This document shows positions 24,204-31,898 of a stretch of DNA of 64,000 bases, piece after piece. Source of the DNA: PMG-095 sp049324695 (GTDB lineage: Bacteria > Myxococcota_A > Polyangia > Polyangiales > Polyangiaceae); assembly GCA_049324695.1 (NCBI GenBank), contig JBMOMJ010000055.1, positions 124,001-188,000 of the forward strand, in the 5' to 3' direction. Below the pieces are notes generated by a model that saw nothing but the letters and a program-made list of their open reading frames with translations, was not told the DNA's origin and ran no database searches. Both the position numbers and the translations under genes were made by a program. How positions within the stretch are numbered: position 1 is the stretch's first letter; each line of letters opens with the position of its first letter.

Positions 24204-26576
24204 ATGCGTCAAACACTGGTAGGATTTTCGGTCAAGCACCCCAAGCTGGTGCTCGCAATAGCCTTGCTAATCACTCTCGTCGCCATGGTGCAGATGCCAC
24301 GCATGACGATGGATACCAACCCCAAGAACACGCTCGCCTACGACGCGCCGGTGCGGGTGTGGAACCGCGAAGTCGATCGCACGTTTGCGCTATACGCGGA
24401 CACCATCGTGGTAGGGATCCGCAATGAGGCCGGCGTGCTCAACCCGAGCACACTCGCCAAGATTGCCAAGCTGACCGATGAGGTTCGCCGCATTCCGGGT
24501 GTGGCCGCACCGGACGTGCTCAGCTTGACCACCGCGACCAGCGCGCGTGCGGAGGGAGAAAGCATCGCGATCGCGCCACTCTTCGAGGCATCCCCCGACG
24601 GCTCCATCGATGTGGACAAGTTGCGAGCGCGGTTGAACGCGACGCCGATGTTCAGCGAGCGCCTCATTTCGAAGGACGGGCGCGTGACCGCCATCTACGC
24701 GCCGCTCGAGCATGGCGCCGATGGCAAGAACGTGGTTCCCGTGGTTCAAAAGCTTGCGGCGTCTCAAAGCAGCCCCGAGCAGTACTACGTGACGGGCGAC
24801 CCCGTAGTGCAGGAAACCTTTGGCAACCAGATGTTCGGAGCCATGGGCGTCCTGGGTCCACTCTCCGGCGCGATCATGCTGGGGCTTGCGTACGTCATGT
24901 TCCGCAGCTGGTCGATGGCAGCGTCGGTGATGATCGTGGCCATGTTGTCCGTCACGTGGAGCATGGGCCTCATCATTGGTTTGGGTTTCCCCGTGCACAT
25001 CATGAGCTCGATGTCGCCGGTATTCTTGATGGCGATCGCTACGGATAGCATTCACGTTTTCAACGAGTTTTCATGGCGGCGGCGCGAAACCGACGACCCG
25101 CACACGGCCATTCTCGAGACCATGCGCGTGACGCGGCGCCCGCTGCTCTTCACGGACATCACCACCGCGGTGGCCTTCATGTCACTGCTGCTTTCTGCGT
25201 TTGCACCCGTGCGGGTTTTCGGCCTGTGCGTCGCCTTCGGAACGCTCGCGTTGCTGTTGTTGAGCTTTAGCGTCGTCCCCGCAATTCTCGCTCTCACACC
25301 GCCTGACCGCCGCACGCACGTCGAGGCTGCTCCGTCGCGAGCCGGCGTCTTCTCTCGTTGGCTGGCGACCTTGGGTGCGCGCCATCCGCGGCGTACGTTG
25401 GTGGGTGTCGCCGTGTTGCTCGTCGCGTCCGCTCTGGGCATGACGAAGCTCCGCGTCAACAACAACCAGATCGACTGGTTCAAGGAGAGTAGTCCTGTGC
25501 GACAGGCCGACACACTCTTGAACCAGTGGCTCGGCGGCACGTCACTCGCGTACATCGTAGCGAGCGCTGAAGAGGCCGATTACTTCAAAGACCCCAAGGC
25601 GCTGAAGTACATCGAAGGGTTGCAGGCGGAGCTGCAGAAACTGCCGATCGTTGGAAAGACTTACTCTGTCGTGGATCAGTTGAAGCAAGTGAACCGCGTG
25701 CTTCACAACGACGATCCCGCCGAGGCGCGCTTGCCCGACACGCGAGAGATCGTTGCCGAGTCGTTGTTCCTGATCTCGTCGTCGAATCGTCCTTCGGATG
25801 CGGACAACGTGATCGATCCCAGCGCGAAGAACGTGAACATCTGGCTGCAGCTCCGCACCTGGGACGTCGCGGCGATGCGCGAGGTTGCCGACGTGGCCGC
25901 GCGCTACCAAGCGGACCACGCTGGTCCAATCAAGTTGCGCCCGGCAGGAATGGCGTACCTCAACTTGATGTGGAACGAAGAGGTGCTCGGCGACATGATG
26001 CGAGGCTTTGCGTTCAGCCTCGTCGCAGTGTTCGCGATTTTGGCGCTGAACTTTCGTTCGCTCAAGTGGGCCGCGCTCAGTTACGTGCCGCTGGTGCTCA
26101 CCATTGCGGTCATTTATGGGGTCATCGGGCTCGTCGGAAAGGATTTCGATATGCCCATCTGCGTGCTGTCTTGCTTGTCGCTGGGCATGGCGGTGGACTT
26201 CGCAATCCACTTCATCGCACGCTTCAGGCAGCGGCTCGATGCGCAGTACGGAGAATCTACCAACGGGCGAAGGCAAGCGCTCAGCGATGCCAGCATGCTG
26301 CTCGATGCGTTGATGTGGACGGCGGAGCGCCCCGGCGTTGGTATCGTTCGGAACGCGGTGCTGTTTTCGGGTACGTTCTCGGTGATGTTGCTGGCCTCGC
26401 TGCGACCGTACGTAACGGTCGGCGCGTTCATGCTGAGTATGATGGTTCTAGCTGCGGTGTTTACGTTGAGCGTCTTGCCCGCGATCATCGTCACGTTGGG
26501 ACCACGCTTCGTGCGTAAGCAAGCTGACAGCATGATGCCGAGCGCTGCCGGAGAAGTCGCGACCGCTCAGAGTTAG
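24204..26576 (+). CDS. MMPL/RND-superfamily transporter
   Basis: An integral inner-membrane transporter of 790 residues with two halves. Each has one N-terminal TM helix, a large periplasmic loop and a block of about five TM helices (LSGAIMLGLAYVMF onward and GFAFSLVAVFAILALNF onward). The conserved membrane residues of RND proteins are seen as MAIATDSIHVFNEF and LGMAVDFAIHFIARFRQR. ATG at 24204 follows AGAGGTGA, so it is preferred over the GTG at 24195. It closes the LolA-like/barrel/MMPL operon and is followed by a hairpin at 26601-26640. The substrate is unknown; the operator upstream of the operon ties it to the arsenic genes. Confidence 0.9.
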   Translation: MRQTLVGFSVKHPKLVLAIALLITLVAMVQMPRMTMDTNPKNTLAYDAPVRVWNREVDRTFALYADTIVVGIRNEAGVLNPSTLAKIAKLTDEVRRIPGVAAPDVLSLTTATSARAEGESIAIAPLFEASPDGSIDVDKLRARLNATPMFSERLISKDGRVTAIYAPLEHGADGKNVVPVVQKLAASQSSPEQYYVTGDPVVQETFGNQMFGAMGVLGPLSGAIMLGLAYVMFRSWSMAASVMIVAMLSVTWSMGLIIGLGFPVHIMSSMSPVFLMAIATDSIHVFNEFSWRRRETDDPHTAILETMRVTRRPLLFTDITTAVAFMSLLLSAFAPVRVFGLCVAFGTLALLLLSFSVVPAILALTPPDRRTHVEAAPSRAGVFSRWLATLGARHPRRTLVGVAVLLVASALGMTKLRVNNNQIDWFKESSPVRQADTLLNQWLGGTSLAYIVASAEEADYFKDPKALKYIEGLQAELQKLPIVGKTYSVVDQLKQVNRVLHNDDPAEARLPDTREIVAESLFLISSSNRPSDADNVIDPSAKNVNIWLQLRTWDVAAMREVADVAARYQADHAGPIKLRPAGMAYLNLMWNEEVLGDMMRGFAFSLVAVFAILALNFRSLKWAALSYVPLVLTIAVIYGVIGLVGKDFDMPICVLSCLSLGMAVDFAIHFIARFRQRLDAQYGESTNGRRQALSDASMLLDALMWTAERPGVGIVRNAVLFSGTFSVMLLASLRPYVTVGAFMLSMMVLAAVFTLSVLPAIIVTLGPRFVRKQADSMMPSAAGEVATAQS

Positions 26577-26600
26577 CGCGGCATTCGAATAGCGCATAGA

Positions 26601-26640
26601 AGTGCAAACGCTCGGCTCGAAACAGTTGAGCGTTTGCGCT
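26601..26640 (+). terminator. Hairpin terminator after the MMPL operon
   Basis: GCAAACGCTC (26604-26613) pairs perfectly with GAGCGTTTGC (26628-26637); three more outer pairs, one a G-U, extend the stem to 13 bp. It begins 25 bases after the transporter stop codon. The following T-tract is weak (TTTG), so termination efficiency is uncertain. Confidence 0.55.
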
Positions 26641-26752
26641 TTGTGCGCTCGCTCTGCTCGGCGCTGCCGAAGGTTTGTAAGAAAGTGACTTCAGCGCGTG
26701 CGCTGCGTGGAAACATTGCGCGCTGAAAAACTACTCACCGATCAGCACAGTG

Positions 26753-26784
26753 CTGAACAGCTGGCAAGGCGACAATATGACGCC
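26753..26784 (+). promoter_or_regulatory. Island operator copy A: 17-bp palindrome with upstream CTGAAC
   Basis: GGCGACAATATGACGCC at 26768-26784 matches GGCGNCANNATGNCGCC. CTGAACAG at 26753 precedes it with the same 15-base offset as copy B. With CTGAAC as -35 and a 17-base spacer the -10 would be TATGAC at 26776, inside the palindrome. A smaller dyad, CAGCACAGTGCTG, lies at 26743-26755. The element is 55 bases before the ATG of the first methyltransferase gene and so controls the long arsenic operon. Confidence 0.7.
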
Positions 26785-26838
26785 TGGTGGGTGCGAGTGT
26801 CTTCGTCTACTTTTCTCGAACAAGTTCGGAGGCGGTCG

Positions 26839-27933
26839 ATGCTGGTTTCAGAGTCGGTGAGTGGGGAACGAAAACGAGCGTCTGAGCAAGCACAAGTTCT
26901 TGCTCGGCACGCCGGCGACGAAGCGGGTCATGCTGATGTGAACTGGTTCGATCCAGCTCCGTACGCGAACCCCGGCGATCGCGTGCTGGTGCTGGGAGCT
27001 GCCAACACAACCCTGTGTTTTTCGCTGGCTCAGGTCGTGGGTAAGCGCGGCCAAGTCGTAGGCATCGACTCTGACGGAGCGGCGATCGCTTCGGCACGCG
27101 CGGTCGCACCAGAAGCGTTTCGACGCTTAGGTTTCAGCAATGTAACATTTTGCAACGCAAGCCACTCGGACCTTCGGCTCGACCGCGAGGCTGTGAACGA
27201 GCTGCTGCAGAAAGAGCCGATCAGGCACGAAGCCGACTTGGAGAAGTTCGAGGCCGCCGTGCGTCGCGTTCGCACTGAGCAACCGCTCGTGCCGGACTCA
27301 GCGGCGGATCTCGTCGTGTTCGATGCGACGAGTTCACCTCTTGCGGCGGCACCGAGCCTGGCAACCTTTCGAGAGATTCATCGAGTGCTCACTCACGGTG
27401 GGCGCTGTGTGCTTGCCGTACTGACGACGGACGAGCCCATCGCTGGAGAAGCTTCTAGTCCGTACGGTCGTGCGCTCTTGGAGTCTCGTGTGTTCGAGGA
27501 CCTCGAGGCGGCGGGCTTGTATGGCATCAGCCTTCTAGCGCGAGATGAAGAGCCGGTTCATCGCGTCGGCGACGTGCAGTTTCGCCGGCTGCGCTTCGTT
27601 GCCTACAAGGGGAAAGAAGGGCCGTGTTGGGAGCGAGTGCAAGCGGTGCTCTTGAAGGGGCCGTTCCGGCAAGTAACCGATGATGACGGTCATGTTTTCG
27701 TGCGTGGTGTGCGCACGGCGGTCTGCGAGAAGACCTTTCGGATCCTGAGCCGACCGCCATACAACAGCTTCTTCGAGCTGATTGAGCCGGAGATCGCGAC
27801 TTCACCCGATACGCGAGTGGCGTTTCCGTGCGCATCCGCGCCGATCGTTCGAAAGCCCAGTGAAACCAAAACTGGCCGCAGCGACCAACACCAGCAGACC
27901 AATGGTGGCAAGGCCGCAAAGAGCTGCTGCTGA
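26839..27933 (+). CDS. ArsM-like SAM-dependent methyltransferase with terminal Cys-Cys
   Basis: A class I methyltransferase of 364 residues. Motif I is VLVLGAANTTLCFSLAQ, followed by an acidic VVGIDSDGAA motif II. A C-terminal accessory region (KGPFRQVTDDDGHVF, CEKTFRIL, PPYNSFFEL) matches in layout the ArsM C-terminal domain encoded at 30305. The protein ends KSCC after a polar linker. ATG at 26839 is chosen because GGAGG at 26828-26832 lies six bases upstream and because the operator at 26768 falls inside the longer frame that opens at 26698. The motif I glycines are partly replaced (GAANT), so it is a divergent member. It is the first gene of the operon that runs to 35566, with an 18-base gap to the next gene. 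Confidence 0.8.
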   Translation: MLVSESVSGERKRASEQAQVLARHAGDEAGHADVNWFDPAPYANPGDRVLVLGAANTTLCFSLAQVVGKRGQVVGIDSDGAAIASARAVAPEAFRRLGFSNVTFCNASHSDLRLDREAVNELLQKEPIRHEADLEKFEAAVRRVRTEQPLVPDSAADLVVFDATSSPLAAAPSLATFREIHRVLTHGGRCVLAVLTTDEPIAGEASSPYGRALLESRVFEDLEAAGLYGISLLARDEEPVHRVGDVQFRRLRFVAYKGKEGPCWERVQAVLLKGPFRQVTDDDGHVFVRGVRTAVCEKTFRILSRPPYNSFFELIEPEIATSPDTRVAFPCASAPIVRKPSETKTGRSDQHQQTNGGKAAKSCC

Positions 27934-27951
27934 GAGCAGGCGAGCAAGCCG

Positions 27952-28464
27952 ATGGAGACATCAATGACGATGAACACGATGACTGAAGCGACTTCGGAGC
28001 GGCGCAGCCCGCCCGTTTTCGGTACCGCGACATTCACGACGACCTGGCGACCGCAGCTCATCTTGGAGGTGAGCAATCTTCAGCGAGCCATTGCGTTCTA
28101 CAAAGTGCTGTTCGACGACGTTCCTTCGCTCCAGCTGGGTAACGAAGCCCGCTTCGAGCCGAGCCGCCCTCCCGTGGCTCTGGTGCTGCGTGAACGCGCG
28201 GGCGCACAGGCACGCGATGGGCATGTAGGCATCCAGCTCAAGTACACAGCGGACATCCAGACATACAAGCAACGCCTCGAAGGCGCGGGCTACTCGGTGA
28301 AACTCGAGGAGCAGGAGACCGCGTGCTGCTTCTCCACGGCGAACAAGGTCTGGGTAACGGATCCGGACGAGAACCTATGGGAGCTTTATGTGCTGCTCGG
28401 TCAGAACACCTCCGAGGTTCGCTGCGGCCCGAGCTGTGCGTGCGAGTCCGGTGGCTGCGGTTGA
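27952..28464 (+). CDS. ArsI-like VOC protein, His-to-Gln variant, with Cys tail
   Basis: A 170-residue VOC-fold protein. It keeps the vicinal cysteines (Cys125-126, TACCFS), the second His (His91, GHVGIQL) and the terminal Glu (Glu144, LWELYV). The first metal-ligand position is Gln35 (RPQLILEV) instead of His. The C-terminus carries the motif RCGPSCAC followed by GGCG, similar to the tails of the VOC proteins at 29232 and 29766. It may therefore bind arsenic without classical lyase activity or have a changed substrate. It lies between the ArsM-like gene (18 bases) and the next VOC gene (10 bases). Confidence 0.82.
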   Translation: METSMTMNTMTEATSERRSPPVFGTATFTTTWRPQLILEVSNLQRAIAFYKVLFDDVPSLQLGNEARFEPSRPPVALVLRERAGAQARDGHVGIQLKYTADIQTYKQRLEGAGYSVKLEEQETACCFSTANKVWVTDPDENLWELYVLLGQNTSEVRCGPSCACESGGCG

Positions 28465-28474
28465 GAGGCCTGAC

Positions 28475-28888
28475 ATGTCCATTTGGAACACCGCAAAAAA
28501 GCAAGCTGCTCCAATCGACAGCGTGGTCGACTTCCCTACGGATACGCGCTTCCACATCGCGCTGAACGTTGTCGACGTCGAGCCTCTCCTGCCCTTCTAC
28601 AACGCGCTGTTTAATCAGGAGCCCACGCTCTCGCGTGATGGATATACCAAGTACGAAGTAACCGAGCCGCCGATCATCTTCTCGCTCAATCGTGTGGCGC
28701 ACAACGCGCGTGGCCACGGTGACTTCGGTTTCGAAGCAAAAAGTAGTCGTTTCGTGCGTTCAGCGGAAGAACGGCTGCTCTCCCAAGGTTTTACTCCGCA
28801 CAACCAAGTCAAGCTCAGAGAGCACCTCGTGAGCTTCGAAGTAGAAGACTCTGAATCGAACAAGTGGACGGTCTTCGTCCGCACATAG
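28475..28888 (+). CDS. Degenerate ArsI-like VOC protein lacking the Cys pair
   Basis: A 137-residue member of the same VOC group (RFHIALNV, GHGDFGFEA). It has lost two hallmark elements: the vicinal cysteines are replaced by the LVSFEV segment, and the metal-binding Glu of WEVF is replaced by Thr132 (KWTVFV). It also lacks a Cys tail. VOC proteins act as paired modules, so it may be a structural partner of a sister protein rather than an enzyme. ATG at 28475 is ten bases after the previous stop; the longer upstream frame would overlap that gene. Confidence 0.78.
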   Translation: MSIWNTAKKQAAPIDSVVDFPTDTRFHIALNVVDVEPLLPFYNALFNQEPTLSRDGYTKYEVTEPPIIFSLNRVAHNARGHGDFGFEAKSSRFVRSAEERLLSQGFTPHNQVKLREHLVSFEVEDSESNKWTVFVRT

Positions 28889-28901
28889 AAAGAGGATTGT
28901 C

Positions 28902-29186
28902 ATGGAAATGAAAGATATGGTCGATAGCATCAAGCAGACTTCTCGCGGCGTTTCCGTTCACCTCGGCGCCGGTGTCGAGCTCAAGAAGGCTCAAGCACTC
29001 GCCGCAAAGTGCGGCCCTGGCGGTCCCGGCTGTAGCTCGGATTGTTGCACGCCCGAAATGCGCTCTGCCATCAAGTCGATGAACGCGACTGGCAAAGACG
29101 GTGATGTCGATCTGGTCATCGACGGGCTGTCTGCGGAGCAGGTCCAAGCCAACCTCGCCAAGTGCAGCTGTTACAACGACGCGTGA
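28902..29186 (+). CDS. Small Cys-rich protein of unknown function
   Basis: A 94-residue soluble protein that I do not recognise. It has an N-terminal helix-like part, then KCGPGGPGCSSDCCTPEM (Cys at about 37, 44, 48 and 49), a middle segment and a C-terminal KCSCYND. Six cysteines in this pattern could form a trivalent-arsenic or metal site. AGAGGA lies upstream of the ATG and the gene is tightly packed between VOC genes of the arsenic operon. A chaperone role, by analogy with ArsD, is a guess from context only; there is no visible similarity to ArsD. Confidence 0.72.
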   Translation: MEMKDMVDSIKQTSRGVSVHLGAGVELKKAQALAAKCGPGGPGCSSDCCTPEMRSAIKSMNATGKDGDVDLVIDGLSAEQVQANLAKCSCYNDA

Positions 29187-29231
29187 GCTGACCTTTCGCG
29201 ACCCACACGCTTCATTACGGAAGGAGGCCAC

Positions 29232-29756
29232 GTGAGCACGACTAACGGAAGCTGCGGCTGCAGCGAACCCTTGCCACAGGGATCAGTCAATCTGAAGAGT
29301 GCAGTGGAGTTCGGCACGCTGACCCGGCCGCACATCAGTCTGAACGTCACCAGCGTGAAGGAATCACTTCCCTTCTATCGCGCACTCTTCAACCAGCGAC
29401 CGACGAAGTTGAGGGATGACTACGCCAAGTTCGAATGCGAATCGCCCCCGATCAACTTGTCCATCCTGGAGGCGCCTTCCGAGCTCACCAAGCACGGGCA
29501 CTTCGGCATCGAGGTCCAGACGACGGACGTCGTGAAAGAGTACCACGAGCGCTTGCGAAAATTGAAAGTGCAGATCAAGGCCGAGGAGCAACAGGTCGCC
29601 TGCTGTTACTCGGTTCAGAATAAGATCTGGGCAGTCGATCCGGACGGCAATCACTGGGAGGTCTTCACAGTTCTCGCGGACGAGACGACCGACGAGGGCT
29701 GCGGAGCAACCTGCATCTGTTACAACCCGGCTACCAATAGCTGTGAGTGGACCTAG
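29232..29756 (+). CDS. ArsI-like VOC protein with complete ligand set and Cys-rich ends
   Basis: A 174-residue VOC-fold protein with all ArsI-type residues: His34 (RPHISLNV), His90 (HGHFGIEV), Cys124-125 (VACCYS) and Glu143 (HWEVF). It starts with SCGCSE and ends with EGCGATCICY and a last Cys at 171, giving extra cysteines at both ends. GTG at 29232 is preceded by AAGGAGG. It is therefore a second likely C-As lyase or organoarsenical-binding protein beside the one at 16765. It lies in the middle of the operon, nine bases before the next VOC gene. Confidence 0.85.
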   Translation: MSTTNGSCGCSEPLPQGSVNLKSAVEFGTLTRPHISLNVTSVKESLPFYRALFNQRPTKLRDDYAKFECESPPINLSILEAPSELTKHGHFGIEVQTTDVVKEYHERLRKLKVQIKAEEQQVACCYSVQNKIWAVDPDGNHWEVFTVLADETTDEGCGATCICYNPATNSCEWT

Positions 29757-29765
29757 GGGGGGATT

Positions 29766-30254
29766 ATGACTCAGCTTGTTCAAAGAAGCGTGTGGGCGCC
29801 GCGTGAAGTGGTTGCCGATCGGCGCGTGCACATGAGCATCAACGTGAAGAATCTCGCGCAGTCGGTGGCTTTCTATCGTGTGTTCTTCGATACGAACCCG
29901 GCCAAGGTCCGCGAGGGCTACGCGAAGTTTTCGCTCGACGATCCGGCCATCAACTTCACCATCAACGAATTCCCGAACAGTACGGAAGCGCCGCCCAGCG
30001 GTCACTTCGGCATCCAGGTGAAAGATACCGATTCCGTCACGCGCGCATTCGAACGCTACAAGAAGCACAACTTCAAGATCACCGATGAGTCGGGTGTAGC
30101 CTGTTGCTACGCCGTTCAGTCGAAGATCTGGGTTGCCGATCCCGACGGCTTCCGTTGGGAGATCTTCGTGACCACCGAGGCTGACGCGGAAGAGGGCTGT
30201 GGCCCAACCTGCATCTGCCACGAAGAGTTCGAACGCAGCTACGCCATGTCGTAG
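29766..30254 (+). CDS. ArsI-like VOC protein with complete ligand set and CGxTCxC tail
   Basis: A 162-residue VOC-fold protein with His22 (RVHMSINV), His80 (GHFGIQV), Cys113-114 (VACCYA) and Glu132 (RWEIF), the full ArsI-type set. The tail EGCGPTCICHEE repeats the Cys-Gly-x-x-Cys-x-Cys motif of the protein at 29232 almost exactly. A GGGGGGA stretch just before the ATG serves as ribosome-binding site. It directly precedes the ArsM gene, so methylation and demethylation functions are expressed together. Confidence 0.85.
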   Translation: MTQLVQRSVWAPREVVADRRVHMSINVKNLAQSVAFYRVFFDTNPAKVREGYAKFSLDDPAINFTINEFPNSTEAPPSGHFGIQVKDTDSVTRAFERYKKHNFKITDESGVACCYAVQSKIWVADPDGFRWEIFVTTEADAEEGCGPTCICHEEFERSYAMS

Positions 30255-30304
30255 CGACGCCGTCCACCCAACTTGAAGCATCAAAGACTTTAGGAGAAAT
30301 CCAG

Positions 30305-31765
30305 ATGGAATCGAATCAAACTACTGGCAAGCATGCCGAGGTTCAGGAGCGTTACGCGGAAGCCGCTCAGAAGCCGACCGCGGGTCTATGCTGTCCCAAG
30401 AGCTACGACAGCGAAATGCGCTCCCACATCCCCACCGAGGCCTTCGAGCACAACTATGGCTGCGGCGGTCCTGTTGCCAAAGCTGGTTTGCGCGCCGGCG
30501 AGGTGGTCGTCGATCTCGGAAGTGGCGTTGGCATCGACTGTTTCGTTGCAGCGCGCATGGTGGGAGCCAAGGGCCGCGTAATCGGCGTGGACATGACGGA
30601 CGCGATGCTGGCCAAGGCGAATCACTTCCGCGTCGGCGTCGCCAAAAACCTCGGCTACGATGTGCTCGAGTTTCGCAAGGGCATCATCGAGGATATTCCG
30701 GTCGAGTCGGACAGCGTCGACGTCGTCATGTCGAACTGTGTGCTCAACCTGTCACCGGACAAGGCGCTCGTTTTCGACGAGATCTATCGCATTCTGAAGC
30801 CGGGTGGGCGCCTCGTGATCTCGGACATCGTGTCCGACCGCGAGATCGAGAAGAAGCACCGCGACCAAAAGGAGCTTTGGACGGACTGCTATACCGGCGC
30901 GCTTTCGGTTGGCGCCCTGATGAAGATGTTCGAGGACGCGGGCTTCCGCGGTTTGACCCAAACCGATGAGTCGTCGTGGAAGGAAGTGGCCGGGTACAAC
31001 CTGAGCTCACTGACGCTCACCGCATACAAGTTCGCGGACAAGGTCAAGGTGAGCGCGTATGGCGAGTACGCGATTTACCTCGGGCCGTACGCCTCCGTTC
31101 AAGATGACAAGGGCAACACGTATGCACGCTTCAGTCCGACGCTCGTGGACGAAAACGTCGCGTCGATGTTGAAGCTGGCTCCGTTCACGAACTCTTTTCT
31201 GGTGGTTGGGCGTGCGGTGCTTCCCGATCCGAACCGCGTGCAGGCGAAGGCCGAAGTTCGCGGCGGCTGTCCAACGCCGTCGACGTCGAAGGCAGAAGCC
31301 AAGGCGCCGGCAAAGGCTGACGCGGGGGGCTGCTGTCCCGGAGGCGGAGGCGGATGCGGACCTGGTGGCTGCGGACCGTCAGCGGAGTCCACTGGAACGT
31401 CCGGCGGAGTCAAAGCCGAAATGAAGACATCGGCCGCTCCCGACGCAGGTCGGCGCGCGAGCCCGTGTTGCAACCCGGAAGACACCGTCAAACCTTGCTG
31501 CGAAAACAACCAGCCGAAGGAAGACGGGAGTCCGTGCTGTGACGTGTATGCCGTGCAGCAACCGCCGGGCTGCGGTTGCGGAACGAGCTGCGGCGTCGAA
31601 ACTGCAAGCGAGGAGTCGAGCGTCGCGATTTCGGCAGCATCTCTCGGGTCGGATGCGAGTCCGCAGATCGCGAGCGGTCCCGATTGTTGTCCTTGTGACA
31701 CCGAGGCCAAGGCAACCAGCACACCTTGCTGCGGCGCAGGTTGTGGCGAATGCGGGTGCCAGTGA
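30305..31765 (+). CDS. arsM: Arsenite methyltransferase with 22-cysteine C-terminal tail
   Basis: A SAM-dependent As(III) methyltransferase of 486 residues. The N-terminal part has CCPKSYDSEM (Cys29-30) and YGCGGP (Cys53). Motif I is VVDLGSGVGIDCF, and the ArsM signatures IGVDMTDAML and SNCVLNLSPDK (Cys145) follow, with LWTDCYTGAL (Cys195) in place of the common CIGG. An accessory domain follows to about residue 310. The last 165 residues form a low-complexity tail with 22 cysteines, many as Cys-Cys or Cys-Gly-x-Cys, far beyond a normal ArsM of 350-380 residues. The tail may store or channel As(III) or methylarsenicals. AGGAG precedes the ATG. Confidence 0.92.
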   Translation: MESNQTTGKHAEVQERYAEAAQKPTAGLCCPKSYDSEMRSHIPTEAFEHNYGCGGPVAKAGLRAGEVVVDLGSGVGIDCFVAARMVGAKGRVIGVDMTDAMLAKANHFRVGVAKNLGYDVLEFRKGIIEDIPVESDSVDVVMSNCVLNLSPDKALVFDEIYRILKPGGRLVISDIVSDREIEKKHRDQKELWTDCYTGALSVGALMKMFEDAGFRGLTQTDESSWKEVAGYNLSSLTLTAYKFADKVKVSAYGEYAIYLGPYASVQDDKGNTYARFSPTLVDENVASMLKLAPFTNSFLVVGRAVLPDPNRVQAKAEVRGGCPTPSTSKAEAKAPAKADAGGCCPGGGGGCGPGGCGPSAESTGTSGGVKAEMKTSAAPDAGRRASPCCNPEDTVKPCCENNQPKEDGSPCCDVYAVQQPPGCGCGTSCGVETASEESSVAISAASLGSDASPQIASGPDCCPCDTEAKATSTPCCGAGCGECGCQ

Positions 31766-31898
31766 CTGCGAGCACGCAACTCACTGAAACTCGAATCTAA
31801 CGTTCCCGTCTTCTTGTCGTGCGAACGCGGGGGGCCGTGCGCGGATTCGTGCCGTGCGCTGCCTCCCTGCGTTGCCCACCCATTCTAAGGATCGAAGC

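Noticed and set aside
26698..26838. N-terminal extension of the ArsM-like gene from GTG 26698
   Set aside because: The operator at 26768 and predicted promoter lie inside it, and ATG 26839 has a strong GGAGG.
29364..30284. 306-codon antisense frame over two VOC genes
   Set aside because: It mirrors the duplicated VOC genes in reverse and shows no family features; both VOC genes have ribosome-binding sites and ArsI residues.
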